Source of the DNA: Pseudomonadota bacterium
GTDB lineage: Bacteria > Pseudomonadota > Gammaproteobacteria > Burkholderiales > Burkholderiaceae_F
Direction of reading: 5' to 3'
NCBI GenBank assembly: GCA_021842465.1
Contig: JAKBZN010000014.1
Location: forward strand, 1-64,000
Length of the DNA: 64,000 bases
The stretch's first letter is position 1; each line of letters opens with the position of its first letter. A program made the position numbers and the translations under genes. This document shows, piece by piece, positions 37,105 through 46,358 of the stretch. The notes under the pieces are model-generated. The model searched no databases, was not told where the DNA came from, and saw nothing but the letters and a program-made list of their open reading frames with translations.

Positions 37105-38199
37105 ATGCAGCAGCAGCGCCTTTCCTTCCTCGCCACCGCCGGCTTCGAGGCCGCGCGCAGCCTCGCGTTTGCCCCCTCGGAGCATCGTCTTCGGCGCGTG
37201 CACGGACACGGCTTTCGCGTCGTCGCGCGCATCGCAGCCGCGCCGGACGCCAGCGTGCCCTGGGCTCCGTTCTCCGGTGCGGAGGTCGATGCCCTGCGCG
37301 CGGCGCTCGAGGCCAGCGTGGCGCCGCTCGATTACCGCCGCCTCGACGACCATCTCGACGATCCGACCGACGAGGCGCTCGCGCGACACGTGCGTGCGCA
37401 ACTGCAAGGGCGGCTTGCCGTGGCGCCGGACGGCATCGGTGTGCACAGCACGTCCGAGCAGGGCGTGGACCTCGATGCGCAAGGCGAGTCCGTGGTCTGG
37501 CGCCGCTACCGTTTCGAAGCGGCCCACCAGTTGCCGAACGTGCCGCCCGGACACAAGTGCGGGCGGATGCACGGGCATGGGTTCACGGTGACGCTGGAGG
37601 CCCGGACGTCGTGCCTGGACGGTTCCTCGGTACTGGCCTACGACGAACTCGATCGCGTGTGGGCGCCCTTCCGAGCGGAACTGCATGAGGCGTGCCTCAA
37701 CGACCTTCCGGGGCTGGAGAATCCCACCAGCGAATGGATCGCGCACTGGCTGTGGCAGCGGATCCGGCCCCGACTGCCCGCGCTGGCCGCGGTGACGGTG
37801 GGCGAGACCGCCGGCAGCGGCGCGCGCTTCGACGGATCCGGCTACCGGATCTGGAAGGATTTCAATCTCGACAGTGCGGTGCGTCTGCACCGCGCCGCGC
37901 CGGGCGACGGACGCCGGCGTATCCATGGCCACAGTTATCGCCTCCGCCTGCATCTGGTCGGACCCCTGGACCGCGTGTACGGTTGGACGATCGACTTCGG
38001 CGACGTCAAGGCCTTGTTCGCGCCGGTGTTCGACCGCCTCGACCACCGGCCGTTGTACGAGTTGCCGGGCATCGAGGAACGCGGTTCGGCGGCGCTGGTG
38101 GAGTGGATTCGCGGCCAGGCGGCCGAGATGCTGCCGCAACTCGCGCGGGTGGACCTGTACGAAACTCCGGGTTGCGGCGCGATCCTGGATTGGACATGA
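37105..38199 (+). CDS. Three-domain 6-pyruvoyl-tetrahydropterin synthase/QueD-like protein
   Basis: This 364-residue protein appears to hold three T-fold domains of the PTPS/QueD family in tandem, where the usual enzyme has one of about 120-150. Each has the zinc-site HGH: VHGHGF (33-35), MHGHGF (156-158) and IHGHSY (274-276). Only domain 2 keeps the upstream zinc histidine (FEAAH, H141) and catalytic cysteine (C152 in KCGRMHGH). Only domain 3 keeps the Asp-His pair (D313-H314 in RLDHRPL) and a C-terminal YETPG. Domain 1 lacks the cysteine. QueD makes 6-carboxytetrahydropterin for queuosine, and overlap with queE supports that role. Whether the active site is assembled across domains is inference. 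Confidence 0.85.
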   Translation: MQQQRLSFLATAGFEAARSLAFAPSEHRLRRVHGHGFRVVARIAAAPDASVPWAPFSGAEVDALRAALEASVAPLDYRRLDDHLDDPTDEALARHVRAQLQGRLAVAPDGIGVHSTSEQGVDLDAQGESVVWRRYRFEAAHQLPNVPPGHKCGRMHGHGFTVTLEARTSCLDGSSVLAYDELDRVWAPFRAELHEACLNDLPGLENPTSEWIAHWLWQRIRPRLPALAAVTVGETAGSGARFDGSGYRIWKDFNLDSAVRLHRAAPGDGRRRIHGHSYRLRLHLVGPLDRVYGWTIDFGDVKALFAPVFDRLDHRPLYELPGIEERGSAALVEWIRGQAAEMLPQLARVDLYETPGCGAILDWT

Positions 38200-38843
38200 G
38201 CCGCTACGCCGTCAAGGAACTCTTCTACACCCTGCAGGGCGAGGGCGCGCACCGCGGCCGCCCTGCGGTGTTCTGCCGCTTCGCCGGCTGCAACCTCTGG
38301 TCCGGACGGGAAGCCGACCGGGAGTCGGCGCAGTGCCGTTTCTGCGACACGGATTTCGTCGGCACGGATGGCCCGGGCGGCGGGCGCTTCGCCGATGCGC
38401 AGGCCTTGGCGGCGGCGATCGACGCGCGATGGCCCGCGCAACCCGCGGCGGAGGGCGGAGCGCCCTATGTCGTGTTCACCGGCGGGGAACCGCTTCTGCA
38501 GCTTGACGAGGACCTGATCGCGGCGATGCACGCCATCGGCTGGACGGTGGCGGTGGAGACCAACGGCACGCTGCCCGCGCCGCCGGGAATCGACTGGATC
38601 TGTGTCAGTCCGAAGGCGGGAACCGAACTCGTGCAGCGTAGCGGCGACGAGATCAAGCTGGTTTTCCCGCAGGAGGGTGCAGCGCCCGAGCACTATGCGG
38701 CGCTCGATTTCCGCCATTTCTTCCTGCAGCCGATGGATGGCCCCCGATTGCGCGAGAATACGCAGTCCGCCGTGGCGTATTGCATGGCGCATCCGCGGTG
38801 GCATTTGAGCCTGCAGACCCACAAGATTCTCGACATTCCATGA
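38196..38843 (+). CDS. queE: 7-carboxy-7-deazaguanine synthase QueE
   Basis: A 215-residue radical SAM enzyme that turns 6-carboxytetrahydropterin into 7-carboxy-7-deazaguanine, the second dedicated step of queuosine synthesis. The cluster motif is CNLWSGREADRESAQCRFC, a CX14CX2C spacing used by one QueE subgroup instead of CX3CX2C. The FTGGEPLLQLD motif and VETNGTLPAP follow. It starts on the stop of the QueD-like fusion and its end overlaps the next gene, so the three are translationally coupled. Confidence 0.95.
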   Translation: MSRYAVKELFYTLQGEGAHRGRPAVFCRFAGCNLWSGREADRESAQCRFCDTDFVGTDGPGGGRFADAQALAAAIDARWPAQPAAEGGAPYVVFTGGEPLLQLDEDLIAAMHAIGWTVAVETNGTLPAPPGIDWICVSPKAGTELVQRSGDEIKLVFPQEGAAPEHYAALDFRHFFLQPMDGPRLRENTQSAVAYCMAHPRWHLSLQTHKILDIP

Positions 38844-39388
38844 CCGGACCCGATTCTTCCCCCCGTCGCCGGGCTTTTTTCGATGCCGACGAGCCTGCCG
38901 CGGATTGCGCGCTGGGCGTCCTGCGCATGCTGCTCGCGCAGGACGGGTCGACCACGCGGATGTGCGAGGCGATCGCCGGCGGGCCGCTCACCCTGGTGCT
39001 GTTGCGACAGGTCGTGACCGAGCGCGTACCGGATGCGGTCCGCGCCGTGCTGCCGGGAACGCGGTTTCTCGAGCGGGTCACGTCGCTGGCCGCGCACGGT
39101 GACGTGATGATGGACAACCTGTCTTACATCGCGCTCGACGCGCTGCCCGACGCGGTGCGTTGCGGCTTGGAGGAGGGCGCGACGCCGATCGGCCATCTGC
39201 TCGACACGCTGTGGGTGCGGCGTCGCCCCCTGGACGAGGGGTCGGCGGAACTGTGCCGTGCGCTTTGGGATACGGTGGGCGTTCCCGACCCGCGCGCCGC
39301 GCGGGCCTATTCGATCTGGACGCCCGAGGGGCCGCGGTTCGTGATCGCGGAGACGTTCCGGCGGGGGATGCTCTACGGGGTTCGGTGA
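38840..39388 (+). CDS. Chorismate-lyase-like protein (DUF98/UbiC-related)
   Basis: A 182-residue protein resembling the DUF98 group of chorismate-lyase-like enzymes. Visible are LRMLLAQDGSTTRMCEAIAG, then LVLLRQVV, LPGTRFLERVTSLAAHG and the SYIALDALPDAVRCGLEEG stretch followed by PIGHLL. DUF98 proteins with chorismate lyase activity make 4-hydroxybenzoate, a ubiquinone precursor; other members are uncharacterised. It overlaps the queE stop by four bases, although no link between queuosine and quinone synthesis is known to me. No ubiA is in view. The family resemblance is good, the reaction uncertain. Confidence 0.7.
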   Translation: MTGPDSSPRRRAFFDADEPAADCALGVLRMLLAQDGSTTRMCEAIAGGPLTLVLLRQVVTERVPDAVRAVLPGTRFLERVTSLAAHGDVMMDNLSYIALDALPDAVRCGLEEGATPIGHLLDTLWVRRRPLDEGSAELCRALWDTVGVPDPRAARAYSIWTPEGPRFVIAETFRRGMLYGVR

Positions 39389-39440
39389 TGCCGATGCGCG
39401 GACCGGGCATCCGTGTCGATGGGGCCCGGTCCGCCGCGAC

Positions 39441-39713
39441 TCACGCTTGAGGCGGTACGTATCCGGCCACCTGGTCGGCGCCCGGCCCGAAGAAGTACGC
39501 CTCCATCTGCGCCCGCAGATACTGTCGCGCGCGGGAGTCGGAGAGGTTGAGACGGTTCTCGTTGACCAGCATGGTCTGGTAGCGCTGCCATTGCTGCCAC
39601 GCTTCCTTCGAAACGCTCTCGAAAATCCGTTTTCCCATTTCGCCCGGGACCGGCGGAAAGTCCAGCCCTTCCGCTTCGCGTCCGAGCTTGATGCAGTTGA
39701 CCATGCGAGCCAT
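39441..39713 (-). CDS. yggX: Fe(2+)-trafficking protein YggX
   Basis: A 90-residue member of the YggX family, which protects iron-sulfur proteins from oxidative damage and interacts with iron. The whole short fold is recognisable: [20 protein letters not shown] with the single cysteine, then [21 protein letters not shown] and [18 protein letters not shown]. It is cytoplasmic. It faces the chorismate-lyase-like gene and lies downstream of argA on the same strand, with a dispersed repeat between them. Confidence 0.95.
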   Translation of the reverse strand: MARMVNCIKLGREAEGLDFPPVPGEMGKRIFESVSKEAWQQWQRYQTMLVNENRLNLSDSRARQYLRAQMEAYFFGPGADQVAGYVPPQA

Positions 39714-39789
39714 CGTATTGCCTCCGTGTTGTCGTTGCGGCGGTCCCGCGCCAGCCGGGACCGGTTCGGGATGGTTACTGTGAAACCAT

Positions 39790-39870
39790 CGTCATCGCGA
39801 GGGCGAAGCCCGAAGCGATCCAGTGCGTTGCCTGGATCGCCACGGCCCTGCGGGCCTCGCGACGACGACG
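39790..39870. repeat. Second copy of the dispersed palindromic repeat
   Basis: CGTCATCGCGAGGGCGAAGC, then CGAAGCGATCCAG, a short loop, CTGGATCGCC and finally GGGCCTCGCGACGACG form a long imperfect hairpin between yggX and argA. The arms match those of the element at 13961-14165. Occurrence twice in 64 kb implies a genome-wide family. Confidence 0.75.
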
Positions 39871-39911
39871 GGGTATTTCCTCAATGGGGGTGGCGTGCGT
39901 CGCCATGACGG

Positions 39912-41261
39912 TCAGAGCGGTTTGATCAGGATCTGTGAGCGTCGCTGCCAGTTGTACAGCCCCTGGCGCTCGGCGGGGAGGCTGTCGACGGTTGCCACGG
40001 TGAAGCCGCGCCGCAGGAACCAGTGGGCAGTGCGCGTGGTGAGCACGAAGAGCTTCTTGATCCCGGCCGCGCGTGCGCGTGTCTCGATCCGGCGCAGCAG
40101 CCGCTCGCCGTCGCCCAGTTCCCGATAATCCGGATGCACCGTTAGGCAGGCCATTTCGGCGATGCCGTCCTTGGGGAAGGGCAGCATCGCGGCGCACCCG
40201 AAGATGAAGCCGTCGTGCTCCAGCACCGAGAACTGCGCGATGTCGCGCTCGATCACCTCGCGCGGGCGCTTCACCAGGGTTCCGTCCTCCTCCAGCGGTT
40301 CGATCAGCTGCAGGATGCCGCCGACGTCGTCGGGTGTGGCTTCGCGCAGCGATTCCAGGTCGCTCGGCGTGATCATGGTTCCCACGCCCTCGTGGGTGAA
40401 CAGGTCGATCAGGATGGCGCCGTCGAGCCGTGAGGGAACCAGGTGCGCGCGGGCGACACCGCCGCGGCTCGCCTTGAGCAGGTAGCCGAGCTCGACCGAG
40501 CACCCATCCTCGATTTCGCGCGCCACCATCATGCGCTCGGCATCCGCCACCGAGAGGTCGGAGAACAGTTCGCCCCCGCGGCTACGCACCCCGTCAGCCT
40601 CGCTGATGAGAATCAGCTTGTCCGCCTTCAGGGCAATCGCCGCGCTGGCGGCGACGTCCTGCATCATCAGGTTGAACGCCTCACCCGTCGGTGAAAAGCC
40701 CAGCGGCGGCAGCAGCACCAGCGAGGCGTTGTCGAGGCTGGCCCGGATCGCATCGACGTCGATCTTGCGCACCAGACCCGTGTGCTGCAGGTCGGTTCCA
40801 TCCACGATGCCCATCGGGCGCGCGACGACGAAATTTCCGCTCACCACGCGGATGCGGCTGTTGGCCATCGGGGTGTTGGGCAGCCCTTGCGAGAACGCGG
40901 CCTCGATGCCGAGGCGGATCGCGCCGGTGGCCTCCTTGACGCATTCCAGCGAATTCTTGTCGGTGACCCGGAGATCGCCGACGAAGCGCGGCTCGACGAG
41001 CTTCAACGCCAGCAGCCGCTCCACCTGCGGGCGCGCGCCGTGGACCAGCACGAGGCGGATTCCCATCGCCTGCAGCAGGGACAGGTCGTAGACCAGGGCG
41101 TCGAGTTTCCCGGCATCGATCAACTCGCCGCTGAACCCGACCACGAAGGTGCGGCCGCGATGGGCGTGCACGTAGGGCGCGACGTCCCGCAGCCACGTGA
41201 CGAATTGGTCGTGCTCGGTGGAAGCGGAGGTGTCGACGGGCGGCGGCGCGGGTTCGTTCAT
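39912..41261 (-). CDS. argA: N-acetylglutamate synthase ArgA
   Basis: A 449-residue enzyme for the first step of arginine synthesis (acetyl-CoA plus glutamate). An N-terminal amino-acid-kinase-like domain (about 20-290; FVVGFSGELID, LVLVHGARPQVERLL) provides the fold and probable arginine feedback site. The C-terminal GNAT domain (about 300-449) has LTVHPDYRELGDGERLLRRIE as its acetyl-CoA loop. An ATG at 41282 would add seven residues. I prefer 41261 because a TATACT at about 41288-41293 could serve as a -10 element and would leave only the later start with a leader. Confidence 0.93.
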   Translation of the reverse strand: MNEPAPPPVDTSASTEHDQFVTWLRDVAPYVHAHRGRTFVVGFSGELIDAGKLDALVYDLSLLQAMGIRLVLVHGARPQVERLLALKLVEPRFVGDLRVTDKNSLECVKEATGAIRLGIEAAFSQGLPNTPMANSRIRVVSGNFVVARPMGIVDGTDLQHTGLVRKIDVDAIRASLDNASLVLLPPLGFSPTGEAFNLMMQDVAASAAIALKADKLILISEADGVRSRGGELFSDLSVADAERMMVAREIEDGCSVELGYLLKASRGGVARAHLVPSRLDGAILIDLFTHEGVGTMITPSDLESLREATPDDVGGILQLIEPLEEDGTLVKRPREVIERDIAQFSVLEHDGFIFGCAAMLPFPKDGIAEMACLTVHPDYRELGDGERLLRRIETRARAAGIKKLFVLTTRTAHWFLRRGFTVATVDSLPAERQGLYNWQRRSQILIKPL

Positions 41262-41359
41262 GGGCGGAAGCGGCGAATGCAAAAAGTATACTTCGCGTTT
41301 GGCTCCTTCCAGGCTTCCCGCGGGTTCGGGGACGTTCGCGTGGCCCCGATCGGGGGCGG

Positions 41360-44300
41360 ATGTCCGCCCTCAGCATGCAACCGGCTTCCATCTCCTTCGA
41401 CGAAAATCTGCCGATCAGCGCCCGCCGCGAGGAGGTGGCCGCCGCCGTCGCCGCGCATCAGGTCGTGATCGTCTGCGGCGAAACCGGTTCGGGGAAGACG
41501 ACCCAGCTGCCCAAGATCTGCCTCGCGTTGGGGCGCGGCCGCGGCGCGCTGATCGGCCACACCCAGCCGCGCCGCATCGCGGCCTCGAGCGTCGCCCGGC
41601 GCATCGCGCAGGAGCTGAACAGCCCGCTCGGCGACATGGTGGGCTACAAGGTACGGTTCTCCGACCACACCCGTCCGGGCGCGCGCATCAAGCTGATGAC
41701 CGACGGCATCCTGCTTGCCGAAACCCACTCGGATCCGCAGCTGCGCGCCTACGACACGCTGATCATCGACGAGGCGCATGAGCGCAGCCTCAACATCGAC
41801 TTCCTGCTCGGCTACCTGCGGCAGCTGTTGCCCCGGCGGCCGGATCTCAAGCTCATCATCACCTCGGCGACGATCGATGCCGAGCGCTTCGCGCAGCACT
41901 TTGCCGGCGCACACGGGCCCGCGCCGGTGATCCAGGTTTCGGGACGGCTGTATCCGGTCGAGATTCGCTACCGTCCGTACGAGGAGGACCCCGAGGCCGA
42001 GACGGTGCCCGAGGGGGGCGGACGCAGGGGGACGGCGCCGGAGCGCGCGGCGGCGAAGGAACGCAAGTCCCAGGCGCAGGCGGTGCTCGATGCGGTCGAC
42101 GAACTGGCCGGCTGCGGGCGCGGCGACGTGCTGGTGTTCCTCCCGGGCGAGCGCGAGATCCGCGACACCGCGGAAGCGCTGCGCAAGCATCACCCGCCCG
42201 GCACCGAGATCCTGCCGCTCTTCGCCCGGCTTTCGGCGCAGGAGCAGGAACGGGTGTTCCGCTCGGGCGGCGGGCGGCGCATCGTGCTGGCGACCAACAT
42301 CGCCGAGACCTCGCTCACCGTGCCCGGCATCCGCTACGTGGTCGATGCGGGGCTGGCGCGGGTCAAGCGCTACAGCTATCGCAACAAGGTCGAGCAGTTG
42401 CGCATCGAGCCGGTCGCCCGCGCGGCGGCTGATCAGCGGGCCGGGCGCTGCGGGCGTGTGGCCGCGGGCATTTGCATCCGCCTGTATGCCGAAGAGGACT
42501 ATCGCGAGCGGCCGGCCTTCGCCGATCCCGAGGTGCTGCGCTCCTCGCTGGCCTCGGTGATCCTGCGCATGGCCGCCCACGGGCTGGGCGACCCCGAACA
42601 GTTCCCCTTCGTCGATCCGCCGCCGGCGCGGGCGATCGTCGACGGCTACCAGTTGCTGGCCGAACTCGGCGCGGTCGACGATCGCCGCAACCTCACCGCC
42701 GTGGGCGCCGAACTGGCGCGGCTGCCGCTTGATCCGCGCATCGGCCGCATCCTGCTCGCGGCGCGCGAACAGCACAGCCTGCGCGAGGCGCTGATCATCG
42801 CGGCGGCGCTGTCCGTACAGGATCCGCGCGAGCGCCCGGCCGAGCAGCCACAAGCCGCCGATGCCGCGCACCAGCGTTACGCCGACGAACGCTCCGACTT
42901 CCTCTCCTTCGTCAAGCTCTGGGACGCGATGCAGGAGCGGGTCGAGCACAAGAAGTCCAACCGGCGCTTCGCCGACGACCTGCGCGCGGAATTCCTCAAT
43001 GCGCGCCGGGTGCGCGAATGGTTCGACGTGCACGCCCAGTTGCATCCGATCGTTGCCGAACTGGGGTGGCGCGTCAACGCGAGCCCGGCGACGTACGAAC
43101 AGGTGCACCGTGCGCTGCTGGCGGGGCTGCTCGGCAATATCGGCATGAAGAGTCTGGATGCCGATCCGGGGGCGCGGGACGCGCCGTTCCTGGGCGCGCG
43201 CGGGATCAAGTTCCACCTGTGGCCGGGCGCAACGCGGGCACGGCGCAACGCGCGCTGGCTGGTGTGCGCGGAACTCGTCGAAACCTCGCGCCTCTTCGCG
43301 CGTACGGCGGCGGAGGTCGATCCGCGCTGGATCGAACAGGTGGGGGCGCATCTGCTCAAGAAGAGTCACGGTGATCCGCATTGGGAAAAGCGCGCTGCGC
43401 AGGTCACCGTGCTCGAGCGCGGCACCGTTTACGGCCTGCCGGTCTATGTGCAGCGGCGCGTGTCGTACGGACCGATCGATCCCGCGCACGCCCGCGAGAT
43501 CTTTCTTCGCGAGGCGCTGGTCGACGGGGAATTCGACACGCGGGCGCCGTTCTTTGCGCACAATCGTCGCCTGGTCGACGAGATCCGCGAACTCGAGCAC
43601 CGCACCCGCCGACCCGATGTGCTGGTCGACGAGAACCTGATCTTCGCGTTCTACGACCAGCGCATTCCCGCCGATGTCTGCAGCGGCGGCGGCTTCGAGC
43701 GCTGGCGCGCCCAAGCCGAGCGCGCGGATCCGCGGCTTCTCTTCCTGTCACGCGACGAGTTGATGCGCCACGAGGCGGCCGGCGCGACCACGGAGCTGTT
43801 CCCGAAGCAGTGGTCCGTGCGCGGACTGCGCATGGACCTCACGTACCACTTCGAGCCCGGAAGCCCGCGCGACGGCGTGACCCTGCGTGTCCCGCTTTAT
43901 GCGCTCAACCAGCTCGAGGCCGAACCGTTCGAGTGGCTGGTCCCGGGCATGCGCAAGGAGAAGGTGCAGCTGTTGTGCAAGTCTCTGCCGCAGAAGCTGC
44001 GCCGCGCCTGCGTGCCCCTGCCCGAGTATGCCGCGGGGTTCGTCGCGCGCCACCCCTTCGATCCCTCGGCCGAAGCGGTCTCCCAGGGTGCGCCGCCGTT
44101 GCGGGGTCTGGTCGATGCGCTGATCGCCGACATCCGCGCGCAGACGGGAACCGTCTGCGCGCCGGCCGACTTCAAACTCGAAACCCTGCCCGCGCACTTG
44201 ACGATGAATTTCAAGATCGTCGACGAATCGGGCCGGCAGCTGGCGATGGGGCGCAATCTCGCCGCCCTGCGGGCGGAGTTGGGGTCGCAGGCGCAGGCGA

Positions 44301-45247
44301 GCTTCCGCAAGCTGGCGGCAGGCGCTGCGTCGGGCGTGGGAGCTGCGGCGGGATCCGCCACGGCAGACCGGTCCGCGGTGGCCGATGCGGGGCGGGAGAT
44401 CACCGATTGGGACTTCGGCGTCCTGCCGGAAATCATGGAGATCGCCCGCGGCGGGCAGACGCTGGTTGGCTATCCGGCGCTCGTCGACCGGCAGACGCAT
44501 TGCCTGCTCGACGTCTTCGATGACCCGTCGGCGGCCCAGACGGCGCACCGCGAGGGCCTGCGGCGGCTGTTCCGTTTGCAACTGCGCGAACCGTTGCGCG
44601 GGCTGGAAAAGGGCTTGAGCGCCCTTGCCACGGTGCAGATGCGCGCGACGACCGTGCCCGCGATGAAACACCTCGATCCGCTCGCCGAGCAGGTGGTAAC
44701 GGCGGCGCTGGATCGCCTTGCCTGCGCGGATCCCTTGCCCCAGGACCGCGCGCAGTTCGTCGCGCGCCGCGACGAGGTGCGCGGCCGCCTGGGACTCGTG
44801 GTGCAGGAGATCGCGCGGCTGGCCACCCAGATCGTCGATGAGGCCGCGGCAGTGGCGAAGAAACTCAACGGCCTGCGCACGCACGCCGCCGCCTGCGCCG
44901 ACGTCGAGCAGCAGATGGCGCGTCTGCTCAGCCGCCGCTTCGTGGCCGACACCCCGGCAGCGCAGTTGGCGCACCTGCCGCGGTACCTGAAGGCGATCGC
45001 GATGCGCCTCGACAAGCTGCGCGCCGACCCGGCCCGGGACGCCGCGCGGGTGGCCGAGATCCAGCCCTTGCAGGGGAAGTGGCTACGCGAAGTGGCCGCG
45101 CGCAAGGGCGTTGCCGACCCGGGGCTCGACGAATTCCGGTGGCTGCTCGAGGAACTGCGGGTTTCGCTCTTCGCGCAGGAACTGCGCACCCCGATGCCGG
45201 TGAGCGTAAAGCGGTTGGAAAAAATGTGGGCGGCAATGGGAAGATAG
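41360..45247 (+). CDS. hrpA: ATP-dependent RNA helicase HrpA
   Basis: A 1295-residue DEAH-box helicase, full length for HrpA. The RecA-like core has Walker A CGETGSGKTTQLPK (about residue 40), the DEAH box in LIIDEAHERS, the SAT motif TSATIDAERF, then FLPGEREI, TNIAETSLT and DQRAGRCGR. The long C-terminal region includes the OB-like fold and the HrpA-specific extension ending in a coiled region (VEQQMARLLSRRF). HrpA helps rescue stalled or collided ribosomes in E. coli. An internal ATG at 41375 is an alternative start. It diverges from argA across about 100 bases. Confidence 0.95.
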   Translation: MSALSMQPASISFDENLPISARREEVAAAVAAHQVVIVCGETGSGKTTQLPKICLALGRGRGALIGHTQPRRIAASSVARRIAQELNSPLGDMVGYKVRFSDHTRPGARIKLMTDGILLAETHSDPQLRAYDTLIIDEAHERSLNIDFLLGYLRQLLPRRPDLKLIITSATIDAERFAQHFAGAHGPAPVIQVSGRLYPVEIRYRPYEEDPEAETVPEGGGRRGTAPERAAAKERKSQAQAVLDAVDELAGCGRGDVLVFLPGEREIRDTAEALRKHHPPGTEILPLFARLSAQEQERVFRSGGGRRIVLATNIAETSLTVPGIRYVVDAGLARVKRYSYRNKVEQLRIEPVARAAADQRAGRCGRVAAGICIRLYAEEDYRERPAFADPEVLRSSLASVILRMAAHGLGDPEQFPFVDPPPARAIVDGYQLLAELGAVDDRRNLTAVGAELARLPLDPRIGRILLAAREQHSLREALIIAAALSVQDPRERPAEQPQAADAAHQRYADERSDFLSFVKLWDAMQERVEHKKSNRRFADDLRAEFLNARRVREWFDVHAQLHPIVAELGWRVNASPATYEQVHRALLAGLLGNIGMKSLDADPGARDAPFLGARGIKFHLWPGATRARRNARWLVCAELVETSRLFARTAAEVDPRWIEQVGAHLLKKSHGDPHWEKRAAQVTVLERGTVYGLPVYVQRRVSYGPIDPAHAREIFLREALVDGEFDTRAPFFAHNRRLVDEIRELEHRTRRPDVLVDENLIFAFYDQRIPADVCSGGGFERWRAQAERADPRLLFLSRDELMRHEAAGATTELFPKQWSVRGLRMDLTYHFEPGSPRDGVTLRVPLYALNQLEAEPFEWLVPGMRKEKVQLLCKSLPQKLRRACVPLPEYAAGFVARHPFDPSAEAVSQGAPPLRGLVDALIADIRAQTGTVCAPADFKLETLPAHLTMNFKIVDESGRQLAMGRNLAALRAELGSQAQASFRKLAAGAASGVGAAAGSATADRSAVADAGREITDWDFGVLPEIMEIARGGQTLVGYPALVDRQTHCLLDVFDDPSAAQTAHREGLRRLFRLQLREPLRGLEKGLSALATVQMRATTVPAMKHLDPLAEQVVTAALDRLACADPLPQDRAQFVARRDEVRGRLGLVVQEIARLATQIVDEAAAVAKKLNGLRTHAAACADVEQQMARLLSRRFVADTPAAQLAHLPRYLKAIAMRLDKLRADPARDAARVAEIQPLQGKWLREVAARKGVADPGLDEFRWLLEELRVSLFAQELRTPMPVSVKRLEKMWAAMGR

Positions 45248-45251
45248 ACAT

Positions 45252-45285
45252 CATGGTCGCCCCCGCTATTACGGGGGCGACCATG
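45252..45285. terminator. Perfect 14-bp hairpin after hrpA
   Basis: CATGGTCGCCCCCG and CGGGGGCGACCATG pair perfectly around a six-base loop, 4 bases after the hrpA stop and 39 bases before the end of the convergent peroxidase gene. It lacks a T run, so it is not a classic rho-independent terminator. Its symmetrical place between convergent genes suggests a bidirectional transcript end or a 3' stability element. Confidence 0.6.
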
Positions 45286-45323
45286 TGGTGTCCCGGCAAG
45301 CCCGGATCGCTGGGCGCGTCCGA

Positions 45324-46358
45324 TCAGGGCAGTGCGGGCCGCGCCACCTGATCGAGCCGCTTGTCGGTCAGGGTTTCCAGGAACGCGACCAGGTCGCGTT
45401 GCTCCTGCGCCGTGAGGTGCAGGGGCTGGATCAGCGGGTCCTGGTTCTTGTCGGCGCGATCGCCACCGCGGTTGTAGTGCGCCACCACCTCGGGCAAGGT
45501 TGCGTAGGCGCCGTCGTGCATATAGAACGCGAAGGAACCCGCGTTGTACAGCGACGGAGTCTTGAAGCGCCGCACGTCCGTCGGATCCTTGGTCACCGCG
45601 CCCCGTCCGGAATCCTCTTTCAAGGGGCCGACCTGGGGCACGCCGATGTCGTGGTAGTTGTTGTCGGTGAGCGCGGGCGGCACATGGCAGGCGGTGCACA
45701 GCGCCTTGCCCTGGAACAGGGCGAAGCCGCGTTTGGCGGCAGGGCTGATGGCGTGGGTGTCGCCGGCCACGTAGCGCTGGAAGGGTGCCTGGGTGGCGAT
45801 CAGCGTGCGTTCGAACGAGGCGATCGCCTTGGCGATGTTCTCCGGGGTGGCATCGCTGTGGAAAACCGCGTGGAACTGTTTGCGGTAGCCGGGAATCGCG
45901 TTGAGCGTGGCGACGTCCTCCTTCATGGTTCCGCCCATTTCCGCCGGAGCGGTGAGCGGCCCCATGTGGCCGGGCAGCGCACCGGTCTGCTGTTCCAGCG
46001 ACGACGCCCGCCCGTCCCAGAACAGCGAGGTGTAGTACGCCGAATTGTCCCAGGACGGCGCCCAGCGGCCGAGTTCGCCGCCCTGGCCGAAGGCGCGCGG
46101 CGTGATGCCGGCGCCGCCGGCGAACGGAACGTGGCAGCTTGCGCAGGACAGCGCGTGGTTCTTGGACAGGCGCGTGTCGAAGGCGAGCTGGTGGCCCAGC
46201 GCGATCTTCGCGGACGACTGGGGGTTGTCGGCGGGAATCGGTGCCGCCGGCAGTTTCCAGCGGGAAAGATCGTCTTGCGCGTGGGCTGCGCCCAGCGCGC
46301 CCACCAGGGCGAGGGCGACGGCATGCCGCGCCGGGATTGCGGATCGGGTTCGGCTCAT
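45324..46358 (-). CDS. Dihaem cytochrome c peroxidase (MauG/CcpA family)
   Basis: A 344-residue periplasmic protein. The signal peptide ends near residue 28 (GAAHA). It has two haem c motifs, CASCH (N-terminal domain) and CTACH (C-terminal domain), with FDTRLSKNHALSCASCH and the PPALTDNNYHDIGVP segment typical of bacterial cytochrome c peroxidases. It should reduce hydrogen peroxide with electrons from small c-type cytochromes. The ATG 46358 has AAGGAG at the right distance and starts the signal peptide. It stands alone, with a 321-base region upstream. Confidence 0.93.
   Translation of the reverse strand: MSRTRSAIPARHAVALALVGALGAAHAQDDLSRWKLPAAPIPADNPQSSAKIALGHQLAFDTRLSKNHALSCASCHVPFAGGAGITPRAFGQGGELGRWAPSWDNSAYYTSLFWDGRASSLEQQTGALPGHMGPLTAPAEMGGTMKEDVATLNAIPGYRKQFHAVFHSDATPENIAKAIASFERTLIATQAPFQRYVAGDTHAISPAAKRGFALFQGKALCTACHVPPALTDNNYHDIGVPQVGPLKEDSGRGAVTKDPTDVRRFKTPSLYNAGSFAFYMHDGAYATLPEVVAHYNRGGDRADKNQDPLIQPLHLTAQEQRDLVAFLETLTDKRLDQVARPALP

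Noticed and set aside
41262-41359. Divergent sigma-70 promoters for argA and hrpA around AGTATACT
   Set aside because: The palindromic TATACT would serve either strand, but no acceptable -35 lies 16-18 bases away on either side, so I used it only as weak support for the argA start.
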